40,194 bases of DNA from Limnohabitans sp. Rim8 (lineage in GTDB: Bacteria; Pseudomonadota; Gammaproteobacteria; Burkholderiales; Burkholderiaceae_C), in assembly GCA_945901045.1 (NCBI GenBank), contig CAMDKK010000036.1, forward strand, positions 1 to 40,194, given 5' to 3'. The translations under genes and the position numbers were made by a program. Of this stretch, positions 15,967 through 24,366 are shown piece by piece; the first letter of the stretch is position 1; each line of letters begins with the position of its first letter. The notes beneath the pieces are model-generated. The model searched no databases and was not told the DNA's origin. It saw only the letters and a list, made by a program, of their open reading frames with translations.

Positions 15967-17100
15967 ATGAACTTCAAAAAAACCCTGGTGGCTATGGCCA
16001 TCGCTGCAACGGCCAGCAGTGCCGCTTTGGCCGACATCAAGATCGGCGTGAGCCTGGCTTTGACGGGCCCTGGCTCCGGTCTGGGCATCCCGATGCAAAA
16101 ACAACTGAGCCTCTTTCCCAAGACCTTGGGTGGAGAAAAAGTGGAGCTGATCATTTTGGATGACGCCTCCGATCCAGGCAAAGCCGCTGCCAATGCGCGC
16201 CGCTTCGTCACCGAAGACAAAGTGGATGTGATTTTTGGCTCCTGCCTGACCCCCACATCGGCCGCCATCACCCCCATCGCTTTCGACGCTAAAACAGCGC
16301 AAATCTCTGGCGCGCCCACCCCGCCTCAAGGGGACAAAGAATCCATCGTCTTCCGTCTGCCCCAGGGCTTCAACGTAATGAGCCACGCGGTGGTGGAGCA
16401 CATGAAAAAGAACGGTGTTAAATCCGTTGGTTTCCTGGGTTACGCCGACGGCTATGGTCAAGGTTGGCTGGCCAATATGGCCCCACTGCTGGAGAAAGCC
16501 GGCATCAAGTTTCTGGAGGGCGAGCGTTTTGCCCGCACGGACACCAGTGTCACACCGCAAGCGCTGAAGCTGACCGCAGCCAATCCTGATGCCATTTTGG
16601 TGGTGGCTTCTGGCTCTGGTGCAGCCATGCCTCAACTGGCCCTGGCCGAGCGCGGCTACAAAGGGAAAATCTACCAAACCCACGCTGCGGCAACCCCTGA
16701 CTTGATGCGCATTGGCGGCAAGACCGTGGAAGGCACTTATGTGGTCTCGGGTCCGGCTTTGTTGGGCGACCAACTGCCTGACAACCATCCCTCCAAAAAA
16801 CAAGCGCTGAATTTCGTCGCCAACTTTGAACAAGCATTTGGCGCCAATACCCGCAACCAGTTTGCCGGTCACTCCTATGACTTTCAGCTCACCATGGAAA
16901 AAGTGATGCCGATGGCGTTGAAAAAAGCCAAGCCCGGGACAGCGGAATTTCGCACCGCCGTGCGCGACAGCCTGGAAACAATGGGCCGCACCGTGTTTGC
17001 CCATGGCGTGATGAATTGGACGGCCAAAGACCACGAAGGTTACACCCTCGAAACCGGTGTCATGACCAAGGTGGTTGACGGCAAGTTCAAGGTCGAATAA
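15967..17100 (+). CDS. ABC transporter substrate-binding protein (LivK family)
   Basis: A 377-residue periplasmic binding protein. AAGGAG precedes the ATG by 8 bases. The signal peptide MNFKKTLVAMAIAATASSAALA ends near residue 22, and the mature protein begins with DIKIGVSLALTGPGSGLGIP. Segments GSCLTPTSAAITPIAFDAKT and VGFLGYADGYGQGWLANM fit the family. It is the first of four genes for a complete LivKH(MG)F-type importer placed between aryl-CoA enzymes and a MarR regulator. In that setting a hydroxycinnamate, phenylpropanoid or related aryl acid is a likelier ligand than an amino acid; CouP of Rhodopseudomonas is a known precedent for this family. It is clearly different in sequence from the LivK-type protein at 327-1493. 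Confidence 0.92.
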   Translation: MNFKKTLVAMAIAATASSAALADIKIGVSLALTGPGSGLGIPMQKQLSLFPKTLGGEKVELIILDDASDPGKAAANARRFVTEDKVDVIFGSCLTPTSAAITPIAFDAKTAQISGAPTPPQGDKESIVFRLPQGFNVMSHAVVEHMKKNGVKSVGFLGYADGYGQGWLANMAPLLEKAGIKFLEGERFARTDTSVTPQALKLTAANPDAILVVASGSGAAMPQLALAERGYKGKIYQTHAAATPDLMRIGGKTVEGTYVVSGPALLGDQLPDNHPSKKQALNFVANFEQAFGANTRNQFAGHSYDFQLTMEKVMPMALKKAKPGTAEFRTAVRDSLETMGRTVFAHGVMNWTAKDHEGYTLETGVMTKVVDGKFKVE

Positions 17101-17208
17101 AAAAAATTCGGCTGACACCTCCATCCCTTCGCAAGTCTGCTGATACAGGCCTGCGACGATGTCAGGACCTTGGCACCATCACTTTCCTCCGACTTTCCAA
17201 GGTGCACT

Positions 17209-18249
17209 ATGGATTTTTCGATTGCCAGTATTTTGTTGCTGGACGGCGTGACCAACGGCGCCATCTATGCCCTGCTTGGTTTGGCAACAGTGCTGGTGTT
17301 TACCGTGACACGGATCATTTTCATTCCGCAAGGCGAATTCGTTGCCTATGGCGCGTTGACTTTGGCGATGCTGCAAACCGGCAAAATACCGGGTACCGTC
17401 TGGCTACTGATCATCTTGGCCTTGGTCGCAGCCGCGATGGAAGGGGTGGCGCGGTGGCGTCACAACAGGCAACTCGGGCGGGCCTTGCGCGCTACATTCA
17501 AAACCTTGGTTTTCCCGGCGGTCATCTCCGGTCTGGCCATTTGGGCAGCCCCTCAACAATTCCCCATGGGGATACAAGCCGCGCTCAGTGTGGCCATCGT
17601 GACGGCGTTCGGTCCTTTGGTCTACCGCGTGGCCTACCAATCGCTGGAGTCAGCATCGCCTTTGGTTTTGCTGATCGTGTCGGTGGGCGTGCATTTCGCC
17701 ATGACAGGACTGGGTCTGTTGTTTTTCGGTGCAGAGGGATTTCGCAACCCGAGCTTCTGGGACCAACGTTTCCCCTTGGGACCCGTCACCCTCTCCGGAC
17801 AAATGGTCATCATCTTTACGGTGTCAATCGCTTTGATTGTGCTGTTGTGGCTTTATTTTGAGCGGTCCTTACGCGGCAAAGCCTTGCGCGCCACCGCCGT
17901 CAACCGCACCGGCGCCCGACTCATGGGCATCTCCAGCCACAGCGCTGGCCAACTGACCTTTTTGCTCGCCGCCTTGATCGGTGCCTTGTCGGGACTGTTG
18001 ATCGGCCCGACCACCACGGTCTACTACGACTCCGGCTTTCTGATTGGTCTCAAAGGCTTTGTGGCGGCCGTCATTGCGGGCCTCGCCAGTTACCCCGGGG
18101 CCCTTTTGGGCGCCTTGTTTGTTGGCATTGTCGAAGCCTTTGGTGCTTTTTGGGCCAGCGCATTCAAAGAGGTGATTGTTTTCACCTTGATCCTGCCCGT
18201 TCTCCTCGCTCGCTCATTGCGTGGTGGTCATTCAGACGAGGATCTCTGA
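17209..18249 (+). CDS. Branched-chain-type ABC transporter permease (LivH family)
   Basis: A 346-residue inner-membrane subunit. The start at 17209 (MDFSIASILLLDGVTNGAIY) follows AAGGTG; an earlier in-frame ATG at 17170 is less likely. About eight to ten hydrophobic helices are visible, and the family motif region GEFVAYGALTLAM is present near residue 45. It is a little longer than Escherichia coli LivH (308 residues), the excess lying in the hydrophilic segment around residues 80-105. It follows the binding-protein gene by 108 bases and is separated from the next gene by one base. It would form the channel together with the LivM half of that fusion protein. Confidence 0.92.
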   Translation: MDFSIASILLLDGVTNGAIYALLGLATVLVFTVTRIIFIPQGEFVAYGALTLAMLQTGKIPGTVWLLIILALVAAAMEGVARWRHNRQLGRALRATFKTLVFPAVISGLAIWAAPQQFPMGIQAALSVAIVTAFGPLVYRVAYQSLESASPLVLLIVSVGVHFAMTGLGLLFFGAEGFRNPSFWDQRFPLGPVTLSGQMVIIFTVSIALIVLLWLYFERSLRGKALRATAVNRTGARLMGISSHSAGQLTFLLAALIGALSGLLIGPTTTVYYDSGFLIGLKGFVAAVIAGLASYPGALLGALFVGIVEAFGAFWASAFKEVIVFTLILPVLLARSLRGGHSDEDL

Positions 18250-18250
18250 A

Positions 18251-20017
18251 ATGACCATGAAAAATTTACCACTGTGGTTTCTGGCGGCGGCCATTCCTTT
18301 GGTGGCCTGGTTGCCTTTGCCCGACTTTTGGATCGTCCAACTCAATTACATTGGCTTGTATGCGCTGGTCTGCCTGGGCGTCGTATTGCTCACGGGTGTC
18401 GGTGGCTTGACCTCTTTTGGCCAAGCCGCTTTTGTGGGCATTGGTGCCTACACCACGGCTTGGTTGACACTGAACCTGGGCATGTCGCCTTGGCTGACCG
18501 TGTGGATCGGACTGGCCATCACCTCTGTGAGCGCACTGGTCTTAGGTGCCATCACCTTGCGCATGTCGGGTCACTACTTGCCGCTGGCCACCATCGCGTG
18601 GGGACTGTCACTTTATTACCTCATGGGCAACCTGCAGGTTTTGGGCAAATACGATGGCTTGCAAGGCTTGAAAAGCTTGTCTATAGGCACCCTCTCAATA
18701 GGTCAGGGACGCCTTTTCTTTGTATTGACTTGGGCCATCTTGCTGGTCGGTGCTATCGCCTTGATCAATCTTTTGGACTCGCGCCCGGGGAGAGCCATCC
18801 GCTCGCTCAAGGGGGGCTCAATAATGGCCGAGGCCATGGGCATCAACACCTTTCGCTACAAGGTCACGATCTTTCTGATTGCATCCCTTTTGGCGTCTAT
18901 TGGCGGATGGTTGTTGGCCCACTTCCAGTTGACCGTCAATCCATCGGCATTTGGCTTGAAGATGGGCATTGAATATTTGTTCATGGCCGTGTTGGGTGGC
19001 GTGGGTCATGTTTGGGGTGCGCTGGTCGGTGCGGCACTCATGAAGTTACTTGACGACTATCTGCAAGTGGCCTTGCCTGCCCTGATCGGCACCAGTGGCA
19101 GCTATGAAGTCATTGTGTTTGGCATTGCCATGGTATTGGTACTCAAATACATGCCCGATGGAATCTGGTCCATGGTGGCCAAACATTTGCCGCGTACCGA
19201 TCGACCCGTTGATTGGGATGACGCCGCTGATTTGCCTGCCCGCAGCAAACCAACCAAGGCAGAGCCCGTGCTTGAAGTGCATCTCATCCGCAAACAGTTT
19301 GGCGGGTTGATTGCTGTCAACGACATCAGCTTCAAGATAACAGCTGGTCAAATCGTTGGGCTCATCGGGCCCAACGGCGCGGGCAAGTCCACAACGTTCA
19401 ACCTGATCACAGGTTTGCTGTCCAAAACCAGTGGTCAAGTGAAGTTCAGAGGGCAAGACATCAGCGCCTTGAGCTCTCGCATGATTGCCCGCCTGGGTAT
19501 GGCACGCACCTTTCAGCACGTCAAAATGATCGCCGACATGACCGTGCTCGAAAACGTGGCCTTGGGCACCTACACCCGAAGCAGCCGTGGCGTACTTTCA
19601 TCCATGCTGCGCACCAACCGAGTCGAAGAACAGCGGCTGATGAAAGAAGCCCAGCGACAGCTGGAACGGATCGGCATGGGTGCTTTCTTACACGAACAAG
19701 CTGGCAATCTGGCCATGGGTCCCCAGCGCTTGATGGAAATTGCCCGTGCCTTGTGCTGCGACCCGGCCTTGCTGCTACTGGACGAACCTGCAGCCGGTTT
19801 GCGCCACAAAGAAAAGCAAGGCCTGGCCAAGGTGCTGCGCCAACTGCAAAGTGAAGGCATGAGCATCTTGCTGGTCGAGCACGACATGGACCTGGTCATG
19901 GAGGTATGTGACCACTTGGTGGTGATGGAGTTCGGCACCTTGTTGACACAAGGCACGCCGGCAGAAATACAGGCCAGCCCCGCTGTGCGTGCAGCTTACC
20001 TCGGAACGGAGCACTGA
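18251..20017 (+). CDS. Fused ABC permease and ATPase (LivM-LivG)
   Basis: One 588-residue chain carries two transporter subunits. Residues 1 to about 310 are a LivM-type permease with multiple helices (GGLTSFGQAAFVGIGAY and YLPLATIAWGLSLYY are typical). A polar linker of about 30 residues (RTDRPVDWDDAADLPARSKP) leads to a LivG-type ATPase from about residue 340. The ATPase has Walker A GPNGAGKST (373-381), Walker B LLLLDEPAAGL with D511-E512, and the switch histidine in LLVEHDMDLV. The ABC signature reads LAMGPQR instead of the common LSxGxQR, a mild deviation. GAGGA precedes the ATG at 18251. Such fusions are known in this transporter family. It works with the LivH and LivF subunits encoded on either side. 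Confidence 0.93.
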   Translation: MTMKNLPLWFLAAAIPLVAWLPLPDFWIVQLNYIGLYALVCLGVVLLTGVGGLTSFGQAAFVGIGAYTTAWLTLNLGMSPWLTVWIGLAITSVSALVLGAITLRMSGHYLPLATIAWGLSLYYLMGNLQVLGKYDGLQGLKSLSIGTLSIGQGRLFFVLTWAILLVGAIALINLLDSRPGRAIRSLKGGSIMAEAMGINTFRYKVTIFLIASLLASIGGWLLAHFQLTVNPSAFGLKMGIEYLFMAVLGGVGHVWGALVGAALMKLLDDYLQVALPALIGTSGSYEVIVFGIAMVLVLKYMPDGIWSMVAKHLPRTDRPVDWDDAADLPARSKPTKAEPVLEVHLIRKQFGGLIAVNDISFKITAGQIVGLIGPNGAGKSTTFNLITGLLSKTSGQVKFRGQDISALSSRMIARLGMARTFQHVKMIADMTVLENVALGTYTRSSRGVLSSMLRTNRVEEQRLMKEAQRQLERIGMGAFLHEQAGNLAMGPQRLMEIARALCCDPALLLLDEPAAGLRHKEKQGLAKVLRQLQSEGMSILLVEHDMDLVMEVCDHLVVMEFGTLLTQGTPAEIQASPAVRAAYLGTEH

Positions 20018-20018
20018 C

Positions 20019-20762
20019 ATGTCTACACCCCTCCTCAAAGTGACAGATCTTCGCGCTGGATATGGACGCGCCGAAGTCTTGCATGGCCTGAGCCTTGAAG
20101 CGTACAAGGGCAACGTGATCACAGTGATTGGCCCCAATGGGGCTGGAAAATCCACACTGCTCAACTCACTGATGGGGATCATTCCAGGTCAAGGTCTGAT
20201 CGAGTTTGAAGGTCAGTCCATCCAAGAATTGACGCTGGAGGAGCGCGTGATGCAAGGCATCGCTTTGGTGCCAGAAAAGCGCGAGCTGTTTGGCACCATG
20301 AGCGTCGAAGACAACCTCGTACTCGGAGGCTACCGCCAGATGCAACTGGGTAACGCGCAGTGGCGCAGCCGCATCGACGACGTGTTCGATCTGTTCCCGC
20401 GTCTCAAAGAGCGCCGATTGCAAGAAGCCGGCACCTTGTCAGGAGGCGAACGCCAGATGCTCGCTGTTGGCCGATCATTGATGTCGCGCCCCGCTCTGCT
20501 GATGCTGGACGAACCCAGTTTGGGCCTGGCCCCTTTGATTGTGAAAGAAATTTTTTCGATCATTGAAACCCTGCAAAAAACAGGGGTCACCATCGTCTTG
20601 ATTGAGCAAAATGCCCGTGCAGCACTGGCTGTGGCCGACCATGGCTATGTGCTGGAGATGGGCGAAATCGGTCTGCACGGCAAGGCTTCTGATCTGGCCC
20701 AGGACCCCCGCGTGATCGAGACGTATTTGGGTGCCGCCAAAAAAAAATCGGTTGGCGCATGA
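20019..20762 (+). CDS. ABC transporter ATP-binding protein (LivF family)
   Basis: A 247-residue ATPase. The start at 20019 lies one base after the stop of the fusion gene, with GGAG upstream; an earlier in-frame start at 19989 would overlap that gene. Walker A is GPNGAGKST near residues 37-45, the signature is LSGGERQ, Walker B is LLMLDEPSLGLAP and the switch is LIEQNAR, all in the normal LivF order. The length is normal. Close to the 3' end is a run of nine A residues (20739-20747) coding for three lysines; one extra A in the transcript would carry reading into the small frame that follows. It is the last subunit of the importer starting at 15967. Confidence 0.93.
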   Translation: MSTPLLKVTDLRAGYGRAEVLHGLSLEAYKGNVITVIGPNGAGKSTLLNSLMGIIPGQGLIEFEGQSIQELTLEERVMQGIALVPEKRELFGTMSVEDNLVLGGYRQMQLGNAQWRSRIDDVFDLFPRLKERRLQEAGTLSGGERQMLAVGRSLMSRPALLMLDEPSLGLAPLIVKEIFSIIETLQKTGVTIVLIEQNARAALAVADHGYVLEMGEIGLHGKASDLAQDPRVIETYLGAAKKKSVGA

Positions 20763-20884
20763 ATGTCTCCCAAGCCCGCACGGGCAATATGCAGTGTGTG
20801 TTGTTGCGCGATCTGATGCAGCATGTGCTGCCTGCATTCGAGAAACGTCGCGCCATCACCACAACACAATGTGAGATGGTCTGA
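20759..20884 (+). CDS. Possible 41-residue small protein between livF and marR
   Basis: This short frame fills the gap between the ATPase and MarR genes. Its ATG overlaps the stop of the livF-type gene (ATGA) and its TGA ends three bases before the GTG of marR, so it would be translationally coupled on both sides. The product begins MNVSQARTGNMQCVLLRDLM and ends EKRRAITTTQCEMV; no family is recognised. About two thirds of its codons end in G or C, like its neighbours. It lies in the same frame as marR, separated only by the stop and one codon. It may be a real small protein, a coupling peptide, or a chance frame. Confidence 0.35.
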   Translation: MNVSQARTGNMQCVLLRDLMQHVLPAFEKRRAITTTQCEMV

Positions 20885-20887
20885 AAC

Positions 20888-21352
20888 GTGGCAACAAAAA
20901 AAAGCATTCCCGATACAACGGCTGTAGATGCCGTGGACACCCGCTTTCTTCAATCCTTGCTGGGCTACAACGCCCGGCGAGCAGCGCTGTCCATCATCGG
21001 TGTCTTTCTGGAACGCTTGGCGGTGTATGGCTTAAAGCCTGTGGATTTTTCGGTCATGTCTGTCATTCACCACAACCCGGGCGTGACCTCCCGCCAGTTG
21101 TGCGCTTCGTTGAGCATCTTGCCGCCCAATCTGGTGGGGCTGATTCAGTCGCTGGAGTCACGCGGATTGATTGATCGCAAGCCGCACCCCACCGATGGCC
21201 GCGCCGTGGGCCTGCACCCCACAGACAAAGGGGTGACACTCATGCTACAAGCCGAAGTGACCGCCTTCGAGTTGGAAATAGACGCAAGCTCTAAACTGAC
21301 GGCCAAGCAGCGCCAAACCTTGGTGCAGTTATTGCAAAAAATTTACCTGTGA
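20888..21352 (+). CDS. MarR-family transcriptional regulator
   Basis: A 154-residue winged-helix regulator with a GTG start. The DNA-binding part is VTSRQLCASLSILPPNLVGLIQSLESRGLIDRKPHPTDGRAVG in pieces that match the MarR pattern: recognition helix around PPNLVGLIQSLESRGL and wing with the DGRAV motif. MarR proteins beside hydroxycinnamate genes (FerR, CouR, HcaR) are repressors released by the CoA thioester of the substrate. Here it sits at the end of the ligase-hydratase-transporter cluster and is the natural candidate to bind the palindromes at 11744-11808. Its stop lies 8 bases before the FAH gene start. The ligand is inferred, not shown. Confidence 0.88.
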   Translation: MATKKSIPDTTAVDAVDTRFLQSLLGYNARRAALSIIGVFLERLAVYGLKPVDFSVMSVIHHNPGVTSRQLCASLSILPPNLVGLIQSLESRGLIDRKPHPTDGRAVGLHPTDKGVTLMLQAEVTAFELEIDASSKLTAKQRQTLVQLLQKIYL

Positions 21353-21360
21353 GATGCCCC

Positions 21361-22545
21361 ATGAACGCAACCCCATTGACACAACCCCTGACAAACGCCC
21401 TGACACATTCTCTTCCGCAAGACGCAGCGCAAGCCCTTCTGATTGGCCGTGTATGGCAGCCCGGCATCGGGCCTGTATTGGTTCGCGTCACGCCCGAGGG
21501 CGTGTTCGATTTGTCCGCGTTGGCACAAACCTGCAGCGAACTGCTGGAGCTGCCCCATGTGGCCAGCCTCGTGAATGGCCATGCGAGCCAGCGCCTGGCC
21601 GACACCCCTGCACTGCTCTTGCTAAGCGACAACGCGAATCTCGAAACCCTGCACTTTTTGGCGCCCTGCGATCTGCAAGCCATCAAAGCCGCAGGCGTGA
21701 CTTTTGTTTCCAGCATGCTCGAGCGGGTCATTGAAGAACAAGCCCGTGGCGACGCCAGCAAGGCCGAATCGGTGCGCCAAGCCGTGGTGGCCGTGATCGG
21801 TGACAACCTGCGCCAAGTCACACCCGGCTCGCCAGAAGCGGCCAAGCTCAAGGACGTGTTGCTGGCCCAAGGGGTTTGGTCGCAGTACCTCGAAGTCGGC
21901 ATTGGACCGGACGCAGAAATTTTCACTAAATCCCAGCCCCTGAGCGCGGTGGGCACCGGCGCCGAGGTGGGTTTGCACCCCGGCAGCCAATGGAACAACC
22001 CCGAACCCGAAATCGTTTTGGCCACCAACTCGCGCGGCGAAGTGGTCGGTGCCACGCTGGGCAACGACGTGAACCTGCGCGACTTTGAAGGCCGCAGCGC
22101 CCTGCTGCTGGGCAAAGCCAAAGACAACAACGCCAGCTGCGCCATCGGCCCTTTTATCCGTTTGTTTGACGCGCATTTCAGCATCGACGATGTACGCCAA
22201 TGCGACCTGCACATGGTGGTGCGCGGGCCCGAAGGCTTTGTCATGGAAGGGGCCAGTTCGATCAGCCAGATCAGCCGGGACCCGCTGGACCTGGCAGCGC
22301 AAGCCATGGGCAAATACCACCAATACCCTGACGGCATGATGCTGTTTTTAGGCACCATGTTTGCTCCGACGCAAGACCGCCACGGCCCCGGCCAGGGCTT
22401 TACCCATGTGGTGGGCGACACCGTGGCCGTGTCCACCCCCAAGCTGGGCACCTTGTTCAACCGCGTCACCACCAGCGACCGCGCCGCACCCTGGACTTAC
22501 GGCATGCGGGCGCTGATGCAAGACCTGGCCCGGCGAAAAGTCTGA
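21361..22545 (+). CDS. Fumarylacetoacetate hydrolase (FAH) family protein
   Basis: A 394-residue enzyme of the FAH superfamily, which hydrolyses or decarboxylates beta-diketo and 2-oxo acids with a divalent metal. The metal-binding glutamates lie in WNNPEPEIVLA, followed by GATLGNDVNLRDFEGRSALLLG and the lysine-rich KAKDNNASCAIGPF, as in the long (about 390-residue) branch that includes sugar-acid enzymes. The ATG at 21361 is preferred; a GTG at 21349 overlapping the marR stop is the alternative. It is 8 bases downstream of marR and likely in the same transcript. It could cleave a beta-keto or ring-cleavage product of the aromatic pathway, but a role in sugar-acid breakdown cannot be excluded. 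Confidence 0.87.
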   Translation: MNATPLTQPLTNALTHSLPQDAAQALLIGRVWQPGIGPVLVRVTPEGVFDLSALAQTCSELLELPHVASLVNGHASQRLADTPALLLLSDNANLETLHFLAPCDLQAIKAAGVTFVSSMLERVIEEQARGDASKAESVRQAVVAVIGDNLRQVTPGSPEAAKLKDVLLAQGVWSQYLEVGIGPDAEIFTKSQPLSAVGTGAEVGLHPGSQWNNPEPEIVLATNSRGEVVGATLGNDVNLRDFEGRSALLLGKAKDNNASCAIGPFIRLFDAHFSIDDVRQCDLHMVVRGPEGFVMEGASSISQISRDPLDLAAQAMGKYHQYPDGMMLFLGTMFAPTQDRHGPGQGFTHVVGDTVAVSTPKLGTLFNRVTTSDRAAPWTYGMRALMQDLARRKV

Positions 22546-22552
22546 AAGCGTC

Positions 22553-22571
22553 GCGGGGCAGATGTGCCCGC
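22553..22571. terminator. Stem-loop between convergent genes, possible terminator
   Basis: GCGGGGCA and TGCCCGC pair around the loop GATG with one bulged G, eight bases after the FAH stop. No clear T run follows, so intrinsic termination is doubtful. The rest of the gap up to 22690 shows nothing else recognisable. Confidence 0.25.
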
Positions 22572-22689
22572 AATGCAAGCTTTGCGCTGCACTAACTGAT
22601 GATTGGCGACGGGCTACCGGGAATGCGGTCTGCCTTGATGCCGTCAGCTTTGATCTTGCCCATCAGATGACCCATGAGAAGCACCCCGC

Positions 22690-23919
22690 CTAATTTGACA
22701 TGGCATCTTTTAACGTCAGCCGCTCTATTCCCAATTGCCGCCAAACACCTTGAGTCCCTTCAAGTCGAGAAAGTAACAAGGCATGCGCCAATGGCGCCAA
22801 TGGGGTCTCGCGAATATCGATCAATAAAACGTAACGGGTTGCAGGGTCTTGACCCCGGGGCCGCAATTGCCCAATCCATTCGAGCTGCAAAAGTACTTCC
22901 ACAACACGGTGGGCGTGCCGAAGTTCTGTGTGCAAAGACGCAGCCAGCTCACTCAAGCTCTGGCCATAGGGCGGGGTGTTTTTCAGGGAGTTTAGGATCG
23001 TCAAGGTTTCGAGCGCCAAACGGAATGACCAACCGGCACCACTGCGACGGCGTATGGCATGCCGACCCATTTCAGGCAGGCTGGCAGCAATCAAAGCACC
23101 AACCAGCACGATCACCCAAGCCACATAAATCCAAACCAACAAAATCGGAACGGCTGCAAACGCACCATAAATGGCCGAGTAAGTGGGCATTTGGGCCAGG
23201 TAAAGCGTCAGCAATTTCTTGCCCACCTCGATGCCCATGGAGCTGAAGAGTCCGCCAGCCAAAGCGTGTTGCCATTGCACGCGCGTGTTGGGCACGTAAT
23301 AGTAAAGGCCCGTGGCACAAGCCGTCAGCAGTGCAAATTCGATCGTATCGAGCACAAAGCGCAAGTCATTGGGCAATACGCCAACGCCCTCGCTGGCCGA
23401 GACCACATACGAGGTGATGGCCAAGCTGCCACCCAGCATCAACGGCCCCAGCGTCAACGCGGTCCAATACAACAACACCCTTTGGGCCAGTGGGCGCGGT
23501 TGCGAAACCCGCCAAATGTGGCCCATGGTGCGCTCGATGGTCAGCATCAGGGCCAGCGACGTGGCAATGACCGCCACAAAACCCACAGTCCCCAGGCGGC
23601 TGGCTTTGCGCGAGAACTGCGTGAGCGAGCCCAGCACCTGCCGCGAAATAGTCTCGGGCATCAAGCTCTGAACCAACCACTGCTGCAATTGGTCTTGTAT
23701 TTTGGCAAACACCGGAAAAGCCGTGAAGATCGCCAAGCCCAATGTAAACAGCGGCACCAGCGCCAACACGGTGGTGAATGTGAGTGAGCTGGCGGTCATG
23801 CCCAAGCGGCCCTCACGAAATCGCTCGAGCAGCATGCGGCCCATTTGCTGCCATTCAAAGTGAAGTAAGCCCTGCCAGAGCTGTGCCAAGCTCTGTTGGA
23901 GACGGTGTAGTCGGTTCAT
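22690..23919 (-). CDS. YihY/BrkB family inner-membrane protein
   Basis: A 409-residue protein. The N-terminal 290 residues form a YihY/BrkB domain with about six hydrophobic helices; RLGMTASSLTFTTVLALVPL is the characteristic first segment, and TYSAIYGAFAAVPILLVWIY a later one. The C-terminal 120 residues are a soluble region that looks like a winged-helix domain (LETLTILNSLK, LRHAHRVVEVLLQLEWIGQL), a common extension in betaproteobacteria. The family was once called ribonuclease BN by mistake; its real function is uncertain. The ATG at 23919 is chosen because an upstream one at 23946 would overlap the divergent gene starting at 23941. Confidence 0.88.
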   Translation of the reverse strand: MNRLHRLQQSLAQLWQGLLHFEWQQMGRMLLERFREGRLGMTASSLTFTTVLALVPLFTLGLAIFTAFPVFAKIQDQLQQWLVQSLMPETISRQVLGSLTQFSRKASRLGTVGFVAVIATSLALMLTIERTMGHIWRVSQPRPLAQRVLLYWTALTLGPLMLGGSLAITSYVVSASEGVGVLPNDLRFVLDTIEFALLTACATGLYYYVPNTRVQWQHALAGGLFSSMGIEVGKKLLTLYLAQMPTYSAIYGAFAAVPILLVWIYVAWVIVLVGALIAASLPEMGRHAIRRRSGAGWSFRLALETLTILNSLKNTPPYGQSLSELAASLHTELRHAHRVVEVLLQLEWIGQLRPRGQDPATRYVLLIDIRETPLAPLAHALLLSRLEGTQGVWRQLGIERLTLKDAMSN

Positions 23920-23940
23920 GCTCTGTATGATGCCACCGAC

Positions 23941-24366
23941 ATGCATACGATTTCAGAACCTACCGCCCTTTCCTCCGACTCTGCGCCAGCTTTTCATGTG
24001 GTGTTGACCCGCTTTTTGGCGGTCGGCAGTTTGCTGGGCCTGATTGCATTGGGCCTGGCCTGGGAACTGTGGCTTGCCCCCTTGCGCCCAGGCGGCACGT
24101 GGTTGGCGATCAAGGTACTGCCGTTGTGCTTGCCCCTGGCGGGTTTGCTGAAAAACCGCATGTACACCTACCGGTGGCTGAGCCTGCTGATCTGGATTTA
24201 CTTCACCGAGGGCGTGGTTCGCGCATGGGGTGACAAGTGGCCGTCGAACGCATTGGCAGGCGTGGAGGTGCTGTTGTGTTTGGTTTTGTTTGTAGCTTGC
24301 GCCTTGCATGTGCGCCTTCGATTGAAGGCCGCCAAGGCTTTGGGTCCATTGCAGGAGGTGGTATGA
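23941..24366 (+). CDS. DUF2069 family membrane protein
   Basis: A 141-residue inner-membrane protein with four predicted hydrophobic helices (FLAVGSLLGLIALGLAWEL, LAIKVLPLCLPLAGLL, WLSLLIWIYFTEGVVRAW, VEVLLCLVLFVACALHV). The segment LLKNRMYTYRWLSLL...YFTEGVVRAW is typical of DUF2069, a family of unknown function. Its stop overlaps the start of the next gene (ATGA). It diverges from the BrkB gene with only 21 bases between the start codons. Confidence 0.87.
   Translation: MHTISEPTALSSDSAPAFHVVLTRFLAVGSLLGLIALGLAWELWLAPLRPGGTWLAIKVLPLCLPLAGLLKNRMYTYRWLSLLIWIYFTEGVVRAWGDKWPSNALAGVEVLLCLVLFVACALHVRLRLKAAKALGPLQEVV

Noticed and set aside
20882-20884. In-frame TGA between the small frame and marR as a selenocysteine or read-through codon
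   Set aside because: MarR is already full length from the GTG at 20888, there is no sign of a SECIS-like hairpin, and the residues before TGA show no homology to a MarR extension.
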